From Dongia_B sp035539075 (lineage in GTDB: Bacteria; Pseudomonadota; Alphaproteobacteria; Dongiales; Dongiaceae), in the NCBI GenBank assembly GCA_035539075.1, contig DATLJB010000038.1, positions 19,374 to 83,373 on the forward strand: DNA of 64,000 nucleotides. The letters run 5' to 3'. The translations under genes and the position numbers were made by a program. The notes under the pieces are model-generated. The model saw only the letters and a program-made list of their open reading frames with translations, ran no database searches and was not told the origin of the DNA. Of the stretch, positions 8,873 through 16,188 are shown one piece after another (position 1 is the stretch's first letter; each line of letters opens with the position of its first letter).

Positions 8873-9196
8873 ATGGCGAAACGGCATGCCCAGACGGTCG
8901 ACCAGTCGATCGATGACATCATGAGTGAGTTCCGCGATCTCGCCGCATCGCTCGACGATTTGTTGGCTGCCTCCGCCGGGGAGGGAAGCGATGCGCTGAA
9001 CGATTTGAAGACAAAAGCGGCGGATCGCCTCAAACAGGCGAAAGCCGCCATAACCCAGGTGGAACGCAACGCCGTGCGAGCCGCCAAGGATGTCGCCGTC
9101 AAATCCGACGATTACGTGCATGAGAATCCCTGGACATCCATCGCCGTGGGCGCCGGTGTCGGCCTCATCCTCGGTCTCCTGATCGGTCGGCGCTGA
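8873..9196 (+). CDS. DUF883 family (YqjD/ElaB-like) membrane-anchored protein
   Basis: This 107-residue protein has a long amphipathic helical region (residues about 10-80), then YVHENPWTSIAVGAGVG and a Gly-rich C-terminal membrane helix ending IGRR. This is the layout of YqjD/ElaB/YgaM, C-tail-anchored inner-membrane proteins that bind ribosomes in stationary phase in E. coli. ATG 8873 is preferred over TTG 8864 because GGGAAGGA ends about 9 bp before it. It starts a three-gene run with YqjE- and YqjK-like products, matching the E. coli yqjDEK order. Confidence 0.88.
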   Translation: MAKRHAQTVDQSIDDIMSEFRDLAASLDDLLAASAGEGSDALNDLKTKAADRLKQAKAAITQVERNAVRAAKDVAVKSDDYVHENPWTSIAVGAGVGLILGLLIGRR

Positions 9197-9207
9197 TTGT
9201 CCCCTGC

Positions 9208-9693
9208 ATGAGCGACGCATATCCAAATAGCGGCGCAGCGGGCGCAGAGACGAGAGGCCCGGCGGAGCGCTTGTTGCGTCTCGGCGAGGGCCTTTTGGCG
9301 ATCCTTGTCGAGTCCGGCCGAACCCGCATCGAGTTGCTCTCCGTCGAGCTTGCCGCAGAACGATTGCGCGTGATGCGAATGCTGGCGGCGGCAATCATCT
9401 GCAGTGTCGCTATCCTGCTCGGACTCGCTTTTGCGTCTTTCCTCGTGGTCGCGGTTTTTTGGGATACCCATCGGCTCGCGGCAATCGGCGCCGTCACTCT
9501 TGTCTATGGGCTCATCGCCGTGGCGACGGCCCTTTGGCTGCGACACGCCCTGAACACAGCCCCTGTTCCTTTCGCCAATACCCGGGATACCCTGGAGCGC
9601 GATTATCTGGCGCTGCGCGACCGGCTCCGCCGGAAGCAACAGGATGAAAGCGCGGCGGATAGCAGCTCTCTTCGGCCGGGGGATTTCGACTGA
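9208..9693 (+). CDS. YqjE/phage-holin (DUF1469) family membrane protein
   Basis: This 161-residue protein has a helical N-terminal region (RIELLSVELAAERLRVMRML) leading into two membrane helices at about residues 57-85 and 90-112. It ends in a charged C-terminal tail. The arrangement matches the YqjE (holin-like superfamily III, DUF1469) family. There is no evidence of a lytic role. The name reflects fold similarity only. It starts 11 bp after the DUF883 gene, and its stop overlaps the next start (TGATG), so it is co-translated. Confidence 0.85.
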   Translation: MSDAYPNSGAAGAETRGPAERLLRLGEGLLAILVESGRTRIELLSVELAAERLRVMRMLAAAIICSVAILLGLAFASFLVVAVFWDTHRLAAIGAVTLVYGLIAVATALWLRHALNTAPVPFANTRDTLERDYLALRDRLRRKQQDESAADSSSLRPGDFD

Positions 9694-10001
9694 TGCCCTA
9701 TACCACCCCACATCGGCATAGAATGGCCGAACTGATGCTGCAGGCGGCGGCCGAGCGAGCGGCGCTTGGGCGTCTGGTCGATGAATATTGCGAGGTTACC
9801 GGCCCGTTCGACCGCATCTACCAACGGGTGACCCATATCATCCGCGCCCGCCCGCTTGTCAGCACATTGCTGATAAGTGCGGCCGGAATCGCCGCCGTCG
9901 CCATCAGCCGGCGCCTGCCGCGCCTGCCTCTCCGGGGCCTCATTCGCGGCGCGACCCTGGCGACCGTTGCCTTGCGCAGTCTGCGAGGGCCCACAGGCTG
10001 A
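9693..10001 (+). CDS. YqjK-like small protein
   Basis: The 102-residue product has a helical N-terminal half (RMAELMLQAAAERAALGRLV) and a hydrophobic segment PLVSTLLISAAGIAAVAISRR at about residues 53-73, followed by a basic tail. Similarity to YqjK is modest, but the position after yqjD- and yqjE-like genes and the 1-bp start/stop overlap support it. The function of YqjK is not known. Confidence 0.7.
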   Translation: MPYTTPHRHRMAELMLQAAAERAALGRLVDEYCEVTGPFDRIYQRVTHIIRARPLVSTLLISAAGIAAVAISRRLPRLPLRGLIRGATLATVALRSLRGPTG

Positions 10002-10324
10002 GAATCGATCGTCGGCAGTTTCGCTACCGGCCCGCGGCCGCCTTCGATGCGACGGCGTTCTGTCGATGCCAAGGCCGGCAATTCCCGAAATTCCGGCGAT
10101 TAACGACCGTTGAGCGGCACAGTCGCGAAGATGCGGCAATTGGACCTAGGGCAACATGCCATCTATCCGGGCTAAGGATAGCGCCGGCGCCGGATGCCAG
10201 TCCTGACCCATGCTGCCAAGCCGAAGCACCGCCGCCTGCCCATATGATTTGCCTGCGGCCGGCTCAGGGAGCCAGAGCAGTTGCGGCTTGCCAAGCCTTG
10301 TCTTGACCTCTTTTATTAGAACCG
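10002..10324. other. intergenic region upstream of regB, 323 bp
   Basis: No gene is evident. It should contain the regBA promoter. One candidate RegA/PrrA-type half-site pair lies at 10114-10126: GCGGC, three bases, then GTCGC. This would be autoregulation at about 200 bp from the regB start. The motif is short and expected often in GC-rich DNA, so it is only a suggestion. TTGACC at about 10302-10307 could be part of a promoter, but no matching -10 is clear. Confidence 0.35.
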
Positions 10325-11647
10325 ATGACCAATCTGAGCACCACCGCGGGCAGTTTCCAGGCAAGGCCGTCGCGCACCAGCCGCGGGCGCGTGCGCGTCC
10401 GTACCTTGACCGTCATCCGCTGGATTGCGGTCGCCGGCCAGGCCGCCGCCCTCATGGTTGTCCAATTTGGCCTCGGTTATCCGCTGCCGCTGCTGCCCTG
10501 CTTGCTTGCGGTTGGCGCGCTTGCCGCCGTCAATCTCATCGGCCAGCTCCGCCGCCAGCAAGGGCAGAGGCTGATGTCGGACCGCGAAGCCGCCTTTTCG
10601 TTTGCTTTCGACCTGGTGCAGCTCGCCGTCCTGCTTTACCTCACCGGCGGCCTGCACAATCCCTTTGCCGTGCTGATCCTGGCACCCGTAACGGTGGCCG
10701 CCGCCGCCCTGTCCCAGCGCAGCACGATGGCGCTGGCGGCTCTCGCCATCACCGGCATTTATGTGCTCGCCGCCTATCATCAGCCTCTGCCCTGGGCCGA
10801 CGGCGAATTCCGCCTGCCGCAGATGCTGCTGGCCGCGCTGGCGATTGCCCTCGCCCTGGCCGTGCTTTTCATTACCTTCTATGTCTTCCGCGTGGCCGAG
10901 GAAATGCGGCGCATGTCGGACGCCCTCAGCGAGGCACAGGCGACCCTTGACCGCGAGCAGCGCCTGTCTTCGCTCGGCGCCCTGGCGGCTGCCGCGGCGC
11001 ATGAACTGGGCAGCCCGCTCGGCACCATTTCGGTAATCGCCAAGGAACTGGCGCGCGACTTGCCGGGCGACAGCCCGTTGCGGCCGGATGTTGATCTGCT
11101 GCTCAGCCAGAGCGACCGCTGCCGCGACATCCTGCGCGAATTGTCGAGCCGGCCAACGGAGACCGGCGAGCATCCCTTCGAAATGATCCCCGCCGCGGTC
11201 ATGGTGCAGCTGGCGGCCGCGCCCCATCAGCGGCCGCATGTGGCCCTGCGCATCGAGGAACGGCCGGATCCGCGCGATCCGGAAATGCCGCTGGTACCGC
11301 ATCGCCCGGAAATCCTCCATGCTTTCGGCAACCTGCTGCAGAACGCCATCGAATTCGCCCAGCAGGAAGTCAAGGTCGTGATTGCCTGGACGCTGGATGA
11401 GGTTGAGATTACCGTCACCGATGACGGGCCGGGCTTCCCCGCGACCCTTCTCGACAAACTGGGCGATCCCTACCTCTCCAGCACCGCCCGCGGCGAGAAT
11501 GAAGCACGCGAGGGCGACCATATGGGCCTCGGGATCTTTATCGCCCAAAACCTGATCGAACGCACCGGCGGCACCATCAGCTTCCGGAACAATGATTATC
11601 ACGGCGCTGAAGTCAAAGTGACCTGGCTGCGCGATAGCTTGGAATGA
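10325..11647 (+). CDS. regB: redox sensor histidine kinase RegB/PrrB/ActS
   Basis: This 440-residue kinase has six predicted membrane helices (residues about 28-190), then HisKA and HATPase_c domains. The family markers are all present. The quinone-binding redox box GGLHNPF is at 108-114. The H-box AAAAAHELGSPLGTI puts the phosphorylated His at 226. The redox-active cysteine lies in SQSDRCRDIL at 266. Positions match Rhodobacter RegB almost exactly (His225, Cys265). The ATP lid shows N-box LLQNAIEFA and the glycine motif DGPGFP. It senses respiratory redox state and phosphorylates RegA, encoded 10 bp downstream. Confidence 0.95.
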   Translation: MTNLSTTAGSFQARPSRTSRGRVRVRTLTVIRWIAVAGQAAALMVVQFGLGYPLPLLPCLLAVGALAAVNLIGQLRRQQGQRLMSDREAAFSFAFDLVQLAVLLYLTGGLHNPFAVLILAPVTVAAAALSQRSTMALAALAITGIYVLAAYHQPLPWADGEFRLPQMLLAALAIALALAVLFITFYVFRVAEEMRRMSDALSEAQATLDREQRLSSLGALAAAAAHELGSPLGTISVIAKELARDLPGDSPLRPDVDLLLSQSDRCRDILRELSSRPTETGEHPFEMIPAAVMVQLAAAPHQRPHVALRIEERPDPRDPEMPLVPHRPEILHAFGNLLQNAIEFAQQEVKVVIAWTLDEVEITVTDDGPGFPATLLDKLGDPYLSSTARGENEAREGDHMGLGIFIAQNLIERTGGTISFRNNDYHGAEVKVTWLRDSLE

Positions 11648-11657
11648 GAGTGGCAAG

Positions 11658-12197
11658 ATGACGGACGAGATTCAAAAGACCCTGCTTATTGTCGATGACG
11701 ATGCCCCGTATCGCCAGCGCCTGGCGCAGGCATTGGAAAAACGCGGTTTTTCCGTGCAGCAGGCGGAAACGGTAACGGCGGGGATCGCGACCGCCAAGAC
11801 GCAGCTGCCGCGTTTCGCCGTCGTCGATCTGCGCTTGACCGATGGCAGCGGACTCGATGTGGTGGCCGAGATTCACAAGCATAATCCTGATTGCCGCGTC
11901 GTCATCCTGACCGGTTACGGAAATATCGCCACCGCGGTCGCCGCCATCAAGCAGGGGGCCGCGGATTACCTGCCGAAGCCGGCCGATGCCGACCAGGTCG
12001 AAGCCGCCCTGCTGCAGGACAAATCGGCCCTGCCGCCGCCGCCGGAGCAACCGATGACAGCGGACCGCGTGCGCTGGGAACACATCCAGCGGGTCTATGA
12101 GCAGTGCGATCGCAACGTCTCAGAGACGGCACGCCGCCTGCGCATGCATCGCCGCACCCTGCAGCGTATCCTCGCCAAATACGCCCCGCGGGGCTGA
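11658..12197 (+). CDS. regA: response regulator RegA/PrrA/ActR
   Basis: This 179-residue two-domain regulator has a receiver domain with the acidic pocket IVDDD at 11-15 and phospho-acceptor Asp57 in FAVVDLRL. A proline hinge (PPPPEQP near 130) follows, and then a Fis-type helix-turn-helix at the C-terminus (NVSETARRLRMHRRTLQRIL). This domain order and the near-invariant HTH identify the RegA group, global regulators of aerobic/anaerobic energy metabolism, carbon fixation and nitrogen fixation in alphaproteobacteria. It is co-transcribed with regB, unlike the divergent arrangement in Rhodobacter. Confidence 0.95.
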   Translation: MTDEIQKTLLIVDDDAPYRQRLAQALEKRGFSVQQAETVTAGIATAKTQLPRFAVVDLRLTDGSGLDVVAEIHKHNPDCRVVILTGYGNIATAVAAIKQGAADYLPKPADADQVEAALLQDKSALPPPPEQPMTADRVRWEHIQRVYEQCDRNVSETARRLRMHRRTLQRILAKYAPRG

Positions 12198-12379
12198 ACG
12201 GCCTGCGCAACCCGGCCAGGCTGCGAACGGGTATGACGGCGGGAACCGGCTCGCCGTAACCCTTCTGTCGTCGCCGGCCTCGCCGGAATGCCGCGAATTC
12301 GCCGCCAGGCCACAGCAACGGGCCTCCTCCAAACCGATAGATTCTCGCGCGGAAATAGCTGTTGCTTGTGCCGTCATTG

Positions 12380-12403
12380 CGCTATATCCATTTGGCTATA
12401 ACG
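12380..12403 (+). promoter_or_regulatory. ModE box (molybdate operator) upstream of modA
   Basis: A 24-bp inverted repeat reads CGCTATATCC, ATTT, then GGCTATAACG. The arms match at 8 of 10 positions. Overall length and ends (CG-TATA ... TATAACG) agree with the known Mo-box, which runs 24 bp from CG to CG with a 6-base centre. It lies just before the ribosome site of modA (start 12419), a position suited to repression when molybdate is plentiful. The likely ligand is the ModE-like protein encoded convergently about 1 kb downstream. Confidence 0.75.
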
Positions 12404-12418
12404 CAGGAGGGCTCCAAG

Positions 12419-13279
12419 ATGAGATCGCATATGGAAGGAATGTCCGAGACGGCGCATCTGCGGCGTCGCGGGTTTTTAAAGTTTGCCGGCCAAATGGCCG
12501 CGGCCACGTTGCTGCTGGGCGCCAGCCTGGCGGTTTCTCTCGGCAGTGCCCGGGCAGACGAAAAGATCAAGCTGACGATCTTCGGCGCCGCCAGTCTGCA
12601 GAACGCCCTGGACGAGATCGACGCGGCCTTCGCAGCCAGCCATCCGGTCACCCTCGCCGCCTCTTATGCCAGCAGCTCGGTTCTCGCCAAGCAGATCGAG
12701 GCCGGCGCTGCCGCCGACATCTTCATTTCCGCTGACCGCGATTGGATGAAATACGTTGCCGACAGGCAGTTGGTCCGGGCCGACAGCAACAAGGATCTCC
12801 TGGGCAACGAGTTGGTTCTCGTCGGCAAGGCCGACGATACAACGTCCTTCAAGCTGGCGCCTGGCGCCGACCTCCTGGGTGCTCTCGGCACCAGCCATCT
12901 CGCCATGGGCGAGGTGAAGAGCGTCCCGGCCGGTAAATACGGCAAGGCCGCCCTGGAGAAGCTCGGCATCTGGGACAAGGTGCAGGGCCGCGTCGCGGGC
13001 GCCGAGAATGTTCGCGCCGCCTTGAAGCTTGTCGCGCTCGGCGAGGCCAAATACGGCATCGTCTATGCCAGCGACGCGGTCGTCGAGAAGCAGGTGCGCG
13101 TGGTCGACACCTTCCCCGAAGACAGCCATCCGCCGATCGTCTATCCGATCGCCATCACCAAAGCGGCCGCAGCGCGGCAGGATGGCGGTGCCGCCCAGGC
13201 GCAGGCTTATTACGATTATCTGCATGGCAGCGAAGCGGCCGCCGTCTTCAAGAAATATGGCTTCACGCCGCTGAATTGA
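12419..13279 (+). CDS. modA: molybdate ABC transporter substrate-binding protein, Tat-exported
   Basis: ModA captures molybdate in the periplasm. The 286-residue product starts at ATG 12419 (GCAGGAGGG upstream). Its leader contains RRRGFLKFAG, a strong twin-arginine motif, then a hydrophobic core ending SARA. The mature protein shows the family segments TIFGAASLQNALDEI, ASYASSSVLAKQI, AADIFISADRDWM and GIVYASDAV. No modB or modC permease and ATPase genes follow in the window. Instead a convergent modE-like gene comes next, so the partner permease must be encoded elsewhere. A Mo-box precedes it and a terminator follows. Confidence 0.93.
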   Translation: MRSHMEGMSETAHLRRRGFLKFAGQMAAATLLLGASLAVSLGSARADEKIKLTIFGAASLQNALDEIDAAFAASHPVTLAASYASSSVLAKQIEAGAAADIFISADRDWMKYVADRQLVRADSNKDLLGNELVLVGKADDTTSFKLAPGADLLGALGTSHLAMGEVKSVPAGKYGKAALEKLGIWDKVQGRVAGAENVRAALKLVALGEAKYGIVYASDAVVEKQVRVVDTFPEDSHPPIVYPIAITKAAAARQDGGAAQAQAYYDYLHGSEAAAVFKKYGFTPLN

Positions 13280-13311
13280 TATCGCTGCCTGCCGGTTTCA
13301 ACCGACGCGTT

Positions 13312-13701
13312 TCAACCTGTCCGGCCGGTGCCTTTGGCGCCGGCCTTTTTCTTGCGCCCGCCTTCGCCCTGCGACAGATCATCGAGCTGTGCCAACGCCG
13401 GCGCGGCGGCACGACTGACCGCATCATCGATTTCGTCCAGGCAACGCAGGACGCTACGCCCCACCGGGGTGAGGATGGCACCACCCCCACCGGCCCCTCC
13501 CGGCGCCTTCTCCACCAATGGCTGGCTGAAACTGGCATTGATCTCCTCGACCAGCAGCCAGGCGCGGCGATAGGACATCTTCATCGCCCGGCCGGCTGCA
13601 GAGATCGAACCGAGATCCCCGATCAACTGCAGCAACTGGCGCTTGCCCGGCCCAAACCGTTCGCCGCGGGCGAGATCGACCCGAAAAGATAAGCTTGCCA
13701 T
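13312..13701 (-). CDS. single-domain ModE-type molybdate-responsive regulator
   Basis: This 129-residue protein consists of the ModE N-terminal winged helix-turn-helix only. ERFGPGKRQLLQLIGDLGSI, AAGRAMKMSYRRAW and LLVEEINASF, then GGAILTPVGR, are characteristic. The molybdate-binding Mop/TOBE domains of classical ModE are absent. A basic, low-complexity tail (KKKAGAKGTGRTG) follows, so how it would sense molybdate is unclear. One-domain ModE proteins are widespread in alphaproteobacteria. It is convergent with modA. The tail-coding DNA also forms the modA terminator. Confidence 0.88.
   Translation of the reverse strand: MASLSFRVDLARGERFGPGKRQLLQLIGDLGSISAAGRAMKMSYRRAWLLVEEINASFSQPLVEKAPGGAGGGGAILTPVGRSVLRCLDEIDDAVSRAAAPALAQLDDLSQGEGGRKKKAGAKGTGRTG
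13323..13350 (+). terminator. intrinsic terminator of modA, inside the 3' end of the modE-like gene
   Basis: GGCCGGTGCC, loop TTT, then GGCGCCGGCC form a 10-bp stem with one G-T pair, followed directly by TTTTT. This is a strong plus-strand rho-independent terminator 44 bp after the modA stop. It lies within the last codons of the convergent modE-like gene, which reads through it as its Lys/Gly/Ala-rich tail. Confidence 0.85.
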
Positions 13702-13843
13702 GGCTTCCCTTGCACGCCCCCTGCACCCGGTGCGATGACTGCATCACCGGTCATGCGTCCGGGAGAGCATCGTCTACTATTATCAGCCAGCGATTTTATC
13801 GCGAATATTCACGCTGGAAAGGGTCTTGGCCTACGCCTTCGGC

Positions 13844-15100
13844 TCAGCGCGACGATGTCGGCCGTGTGCCCTCGCCGCCCCAGGCCTGAAGCATATTGTC
13901 GATGATGCGTCCCTGGAACAGCGAGATACCAAGGGATTCGCCGACGCTGATAGCCTGATCCGTTCCCGCCCGGCAGAGGATCACCCGTTCGCGACCGATC
14001 CTTCTGATCGCCTCGCGCAAATCCGCCGCGTATTTGCCGCGCGCATGATCGGCCAGGGCCGGGGTCCAGCCGATCTTGACCAGATCGAAGCCGAGAAGAT
14101 TGCGGTCGATCAGCGGCAGCATCAGATGCGGAACGCCGTCGATGACCAGCTTGTAGCCGCGCTCCTTCAGAAAGTCACGCGCGAAGAGGTAATCACCGGG
14201 TTCGGCGAAGACCTCGATGGCCGGCAGTTCGATCGACATGACGCCGCGATCCTTGCCGCTGATGACACGGTCGAATTCCAGAAACTCGGGACCGGTCACG
14301 GTCGCCAGGGTGAGGTTGAGGCTGGCAAGACGCAGCAGATCGCGATATTCACGCTGCGAAATCAGCGCCAGCATGCGCTGGTCGAGCACACGGGAGAGAT
14401 GCTGGAACAGCCACTTGTCCGAGGTGACGTCATAGCCCGGCAAGACAGTATCGGCGAGATAGCGCATCGAGAAGAAGACCTCGTGAAACACCGGCGCCGG
14501 CCGGCTGCCCGGAACCAGCGCACAGATATCCTGCCGTCGCAGGATGTTGGCGAGATCTGCGCGTTCGATCGAGCGCTCAAGCAATTGCAGATTTCTGGGA
14601 TCGAGCATGGCACCGGGGCGCCTGCGGCTCTTGACAGCCTGAGACCGCGTCGCGGTCGTCTCCTGGTTTTCCTCTCGCGCGCGATTGACCGCCCGCACGC
14701 GGGTGAGAAAATCCTGATAGTCCGTCTCCAGATCATACCAGGTGCAGAACTCGTCTTCGCCGCACCGGCCGTTTCGTGCCGCCAGCAAAGGATCCTCGCT
14801 GAACAAATACTTCACGCGGAGCAGACAGGCGTCGATATCGGACACCGCTGCGCCTTTGCACAAGACGACGACGTTATTGTTGGCGACCGTATAGACGCCG
14901 GCGTCGAACTGCTTGACCAACGGCTCGAGCGTCTTGCCGATGATGCGCCGATGTTGCGGGTGCTGATGATGCGGGCGCAACAGCGAGACATTGATCTCGA
15001 CCGCATACCAGCCGTCACGATAGCGCTCGAGCCACTGGACATAATCCAGCAGCACTTCCTCGTCCGATAATCTGCGCCTGCCCCTGAACCAGTCGCTCAT
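13844..15100 (-). CDS. degenerate EAL-domain protein
   Basis: This 418-residue cytoplasmic protein has an N-terminal region (1-160) of unknown fold. The C-terminal half resembles a diverged EAL domain: LLRLASLNLTLATV, LPLIDRNLLGFDLVKIGW and, near the end, SLGISLFQGRIID, the counterpart of the usual LG....QG..... strand. The catalytic EAL signature and most metal-binding acidic residues are not recognisable (EVFFSMRYLA stands where the signature would be). Cyclic-di-GMP hydrolysis is therefore unlikely, and a binding or scaffold role is more probable. Its neighbours are a LapG-like protease and a degenerate HD-GYP sensor, other families tied to cyclic-di-GMP control. Confidence 0.7.
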   Translation of the reverse strand: MSDWFRGRRRLSDEEVLLDYVQWLERYRDGWYAVEINVSLLRPHHQHPQHRRIIGKTLEPLVKQFDAGVYTVANNNVVVLCKGAAVSDIDACLLRVKYLFSEDPLLAARNGRCGEDEFCTWYDLETDYQDFLTRVRAVNRAREENQETTATRSQAVKSRRRPGAMLDPRNLQLLERSIERADLANILRRQDICALVPGSRPAPVFHEVFFSMRYLADTVLPGYDVTSDKWLFQHLSRVLDQRMLALISQREYRDLLRLASLNLTLATVTGPEFLEFDRVISGKDRGVMSIELPAIEVFAEPGDYLFARDFLKERGYKLVIDGVPHLMLPLIDRNLLGFDLVKIGWTPALADHARGKYAADLREAIRRIGRERVILCRAGTDQAISVGESLGISLFQGRIIDNMLQAWGGEGTRPTSSR

Positions 15101-15227
15101 GCCCCACGCGAATTTACTCGCTTGACCATCAAGGCCATCGCACCCGCTCCAGCATTTGCGAGAATTTCCTTAAATTTAGGTAAAGTTGACTCGTTCCGGC
15201 GGGTCGACCCTGCGCGTCCGGCCCGAT

Positions 15228-15932
15228 CTAGCGGGTATGCAGCCACCAATTATGCTCGTTGATCGAATAGACGGGCTGGTAGTGCTTGATGGAATTGGCG
15301 GGAACGACGGAGCTGATCTGGTTGTCGAGCATCATGGGCACATTGTTGACATAGACCACCAGCACGGCATGACCGAGCTGCAGATTGAGATCGCGCAAGG
15401 CGACGACGCGCATATCGTCGATCGGCACGCCCAGGGCCCTGAGGGCCATATATTTGGCAATCGCATAATCCTCGCAGTCGCCGCTCTTTTTCAGGAACTC
15501 AAAAGGGGTTTCCCAATAATCCTCGCTGCCCCAGTTGTTGATGTCGAGGATGTAAGGATGCAGATTCATCTCGCGATTGACTTCGCGCATCTGCGTGGCG
15601 AGGTCCTGGCCCTTCAACCGGTTGATGAGATCATTCCAGCCTTTGGTCGTGCAGGTGGAGCTTTCGCACGGCGCACCGTTTTTCCAGCGCGCCAGCATGC
15701 TGTTCCATTTAGGGAACTTCTGCATATTGGCGGACTGCAGTTCGTAACTGCCGAATAATTTGGGATAGCTGCGCGCGGCTGCGGGATGGGCGGGATAGCT
15801 GAGCAGGACGCAAAAGACCGAGACAAGCAGCGGCATGACGATCGCGCGCGACGCACGAACGCCTGCATCCCTGGTCCGGCAGGTACAGATACCAATCCCG
15901 CTTGCCAGAACGCTGATCAGCTTCGCGAGCAT
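15228..15932 (-). CDS. LapG-like transglutaminase-type cysteine protease (BTLCP)
   Basis: This 234-residue protein is of the bacterial transglutaminase-like cysteine protease family. With ATG 15932 as start (AGGAG four bases upstream), the triad is Cys153 in KKSGDCEDYAIAKY, His188 in LQLGHAVLVVY and Asp203 in PMMLDNQ. The acidic pair beside the Cys is the calcium site in LapG. The N-terminus has a hydrophobic export segment (MPLLVSVFCVLLSYPAHPAA) preceded by about 32 residues, so ATG 15836 is an alternative start. LapG cleaves large surface adhesins when released by a cyclic-di-GMP receptor. No LapD or adhesin gene is in the window. Confidence 0.87.
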   Translation of the reverse strand: MLAKLISVLASGIGICTCRTRDAGVRASRAIVMPLLVSVFCVLLSYPAHPAAARSYPKLFGSYELQSANMQKFPKWNSMLARWKNGAPCESSTCTTKGWNDLINRLKGQDLATQMREVNREMNLHPYILDINNWGSEDYWETPFEFLKKSGDCEDYAIAKYMALRALGVPIDDMRVVALRDLNLQLGHAVLVVYVNNVPMMLDNQISSVVPANSIKHYQPVYSINEHNWWLHTR

Positions 15933-16188
15933 CTCGCTCCTGCTACGACCACGGCCTTCCCCCACCCGGCCTGCCACGTCGCGGTCCCATTTCCGTTGCG
16001 GTTGTATCGGATGAATCGGCAGCGGACAACCAATCTAATTTTAGCTATATTGGGCCGCCCGAACGGCCAGGGGCGGCCGTCCGGATTGAATGCGCTGCCG
16101 GACCATGTCGTCGTTTTGTCGAGCGGATCCGGCCTCGTCTTCAGTTGGAAGCGCGACCGGCGCGATGGAAAAGAGCAGGAGAACAAGC

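Noticed and set aside
7438..9102. 554-codon minus-strand frame opposite the YcaQ-type gene
   Set aside because: Shadow of a well-supported gene on the other strand, with no similarity.
9208..9693. Phage remnant because of holin-family similarity
   Set aside because: The gene sits in a yqjDEK-like operon with no phage gene nearby. DUF1469 proteins are ordinary membrane proteins.
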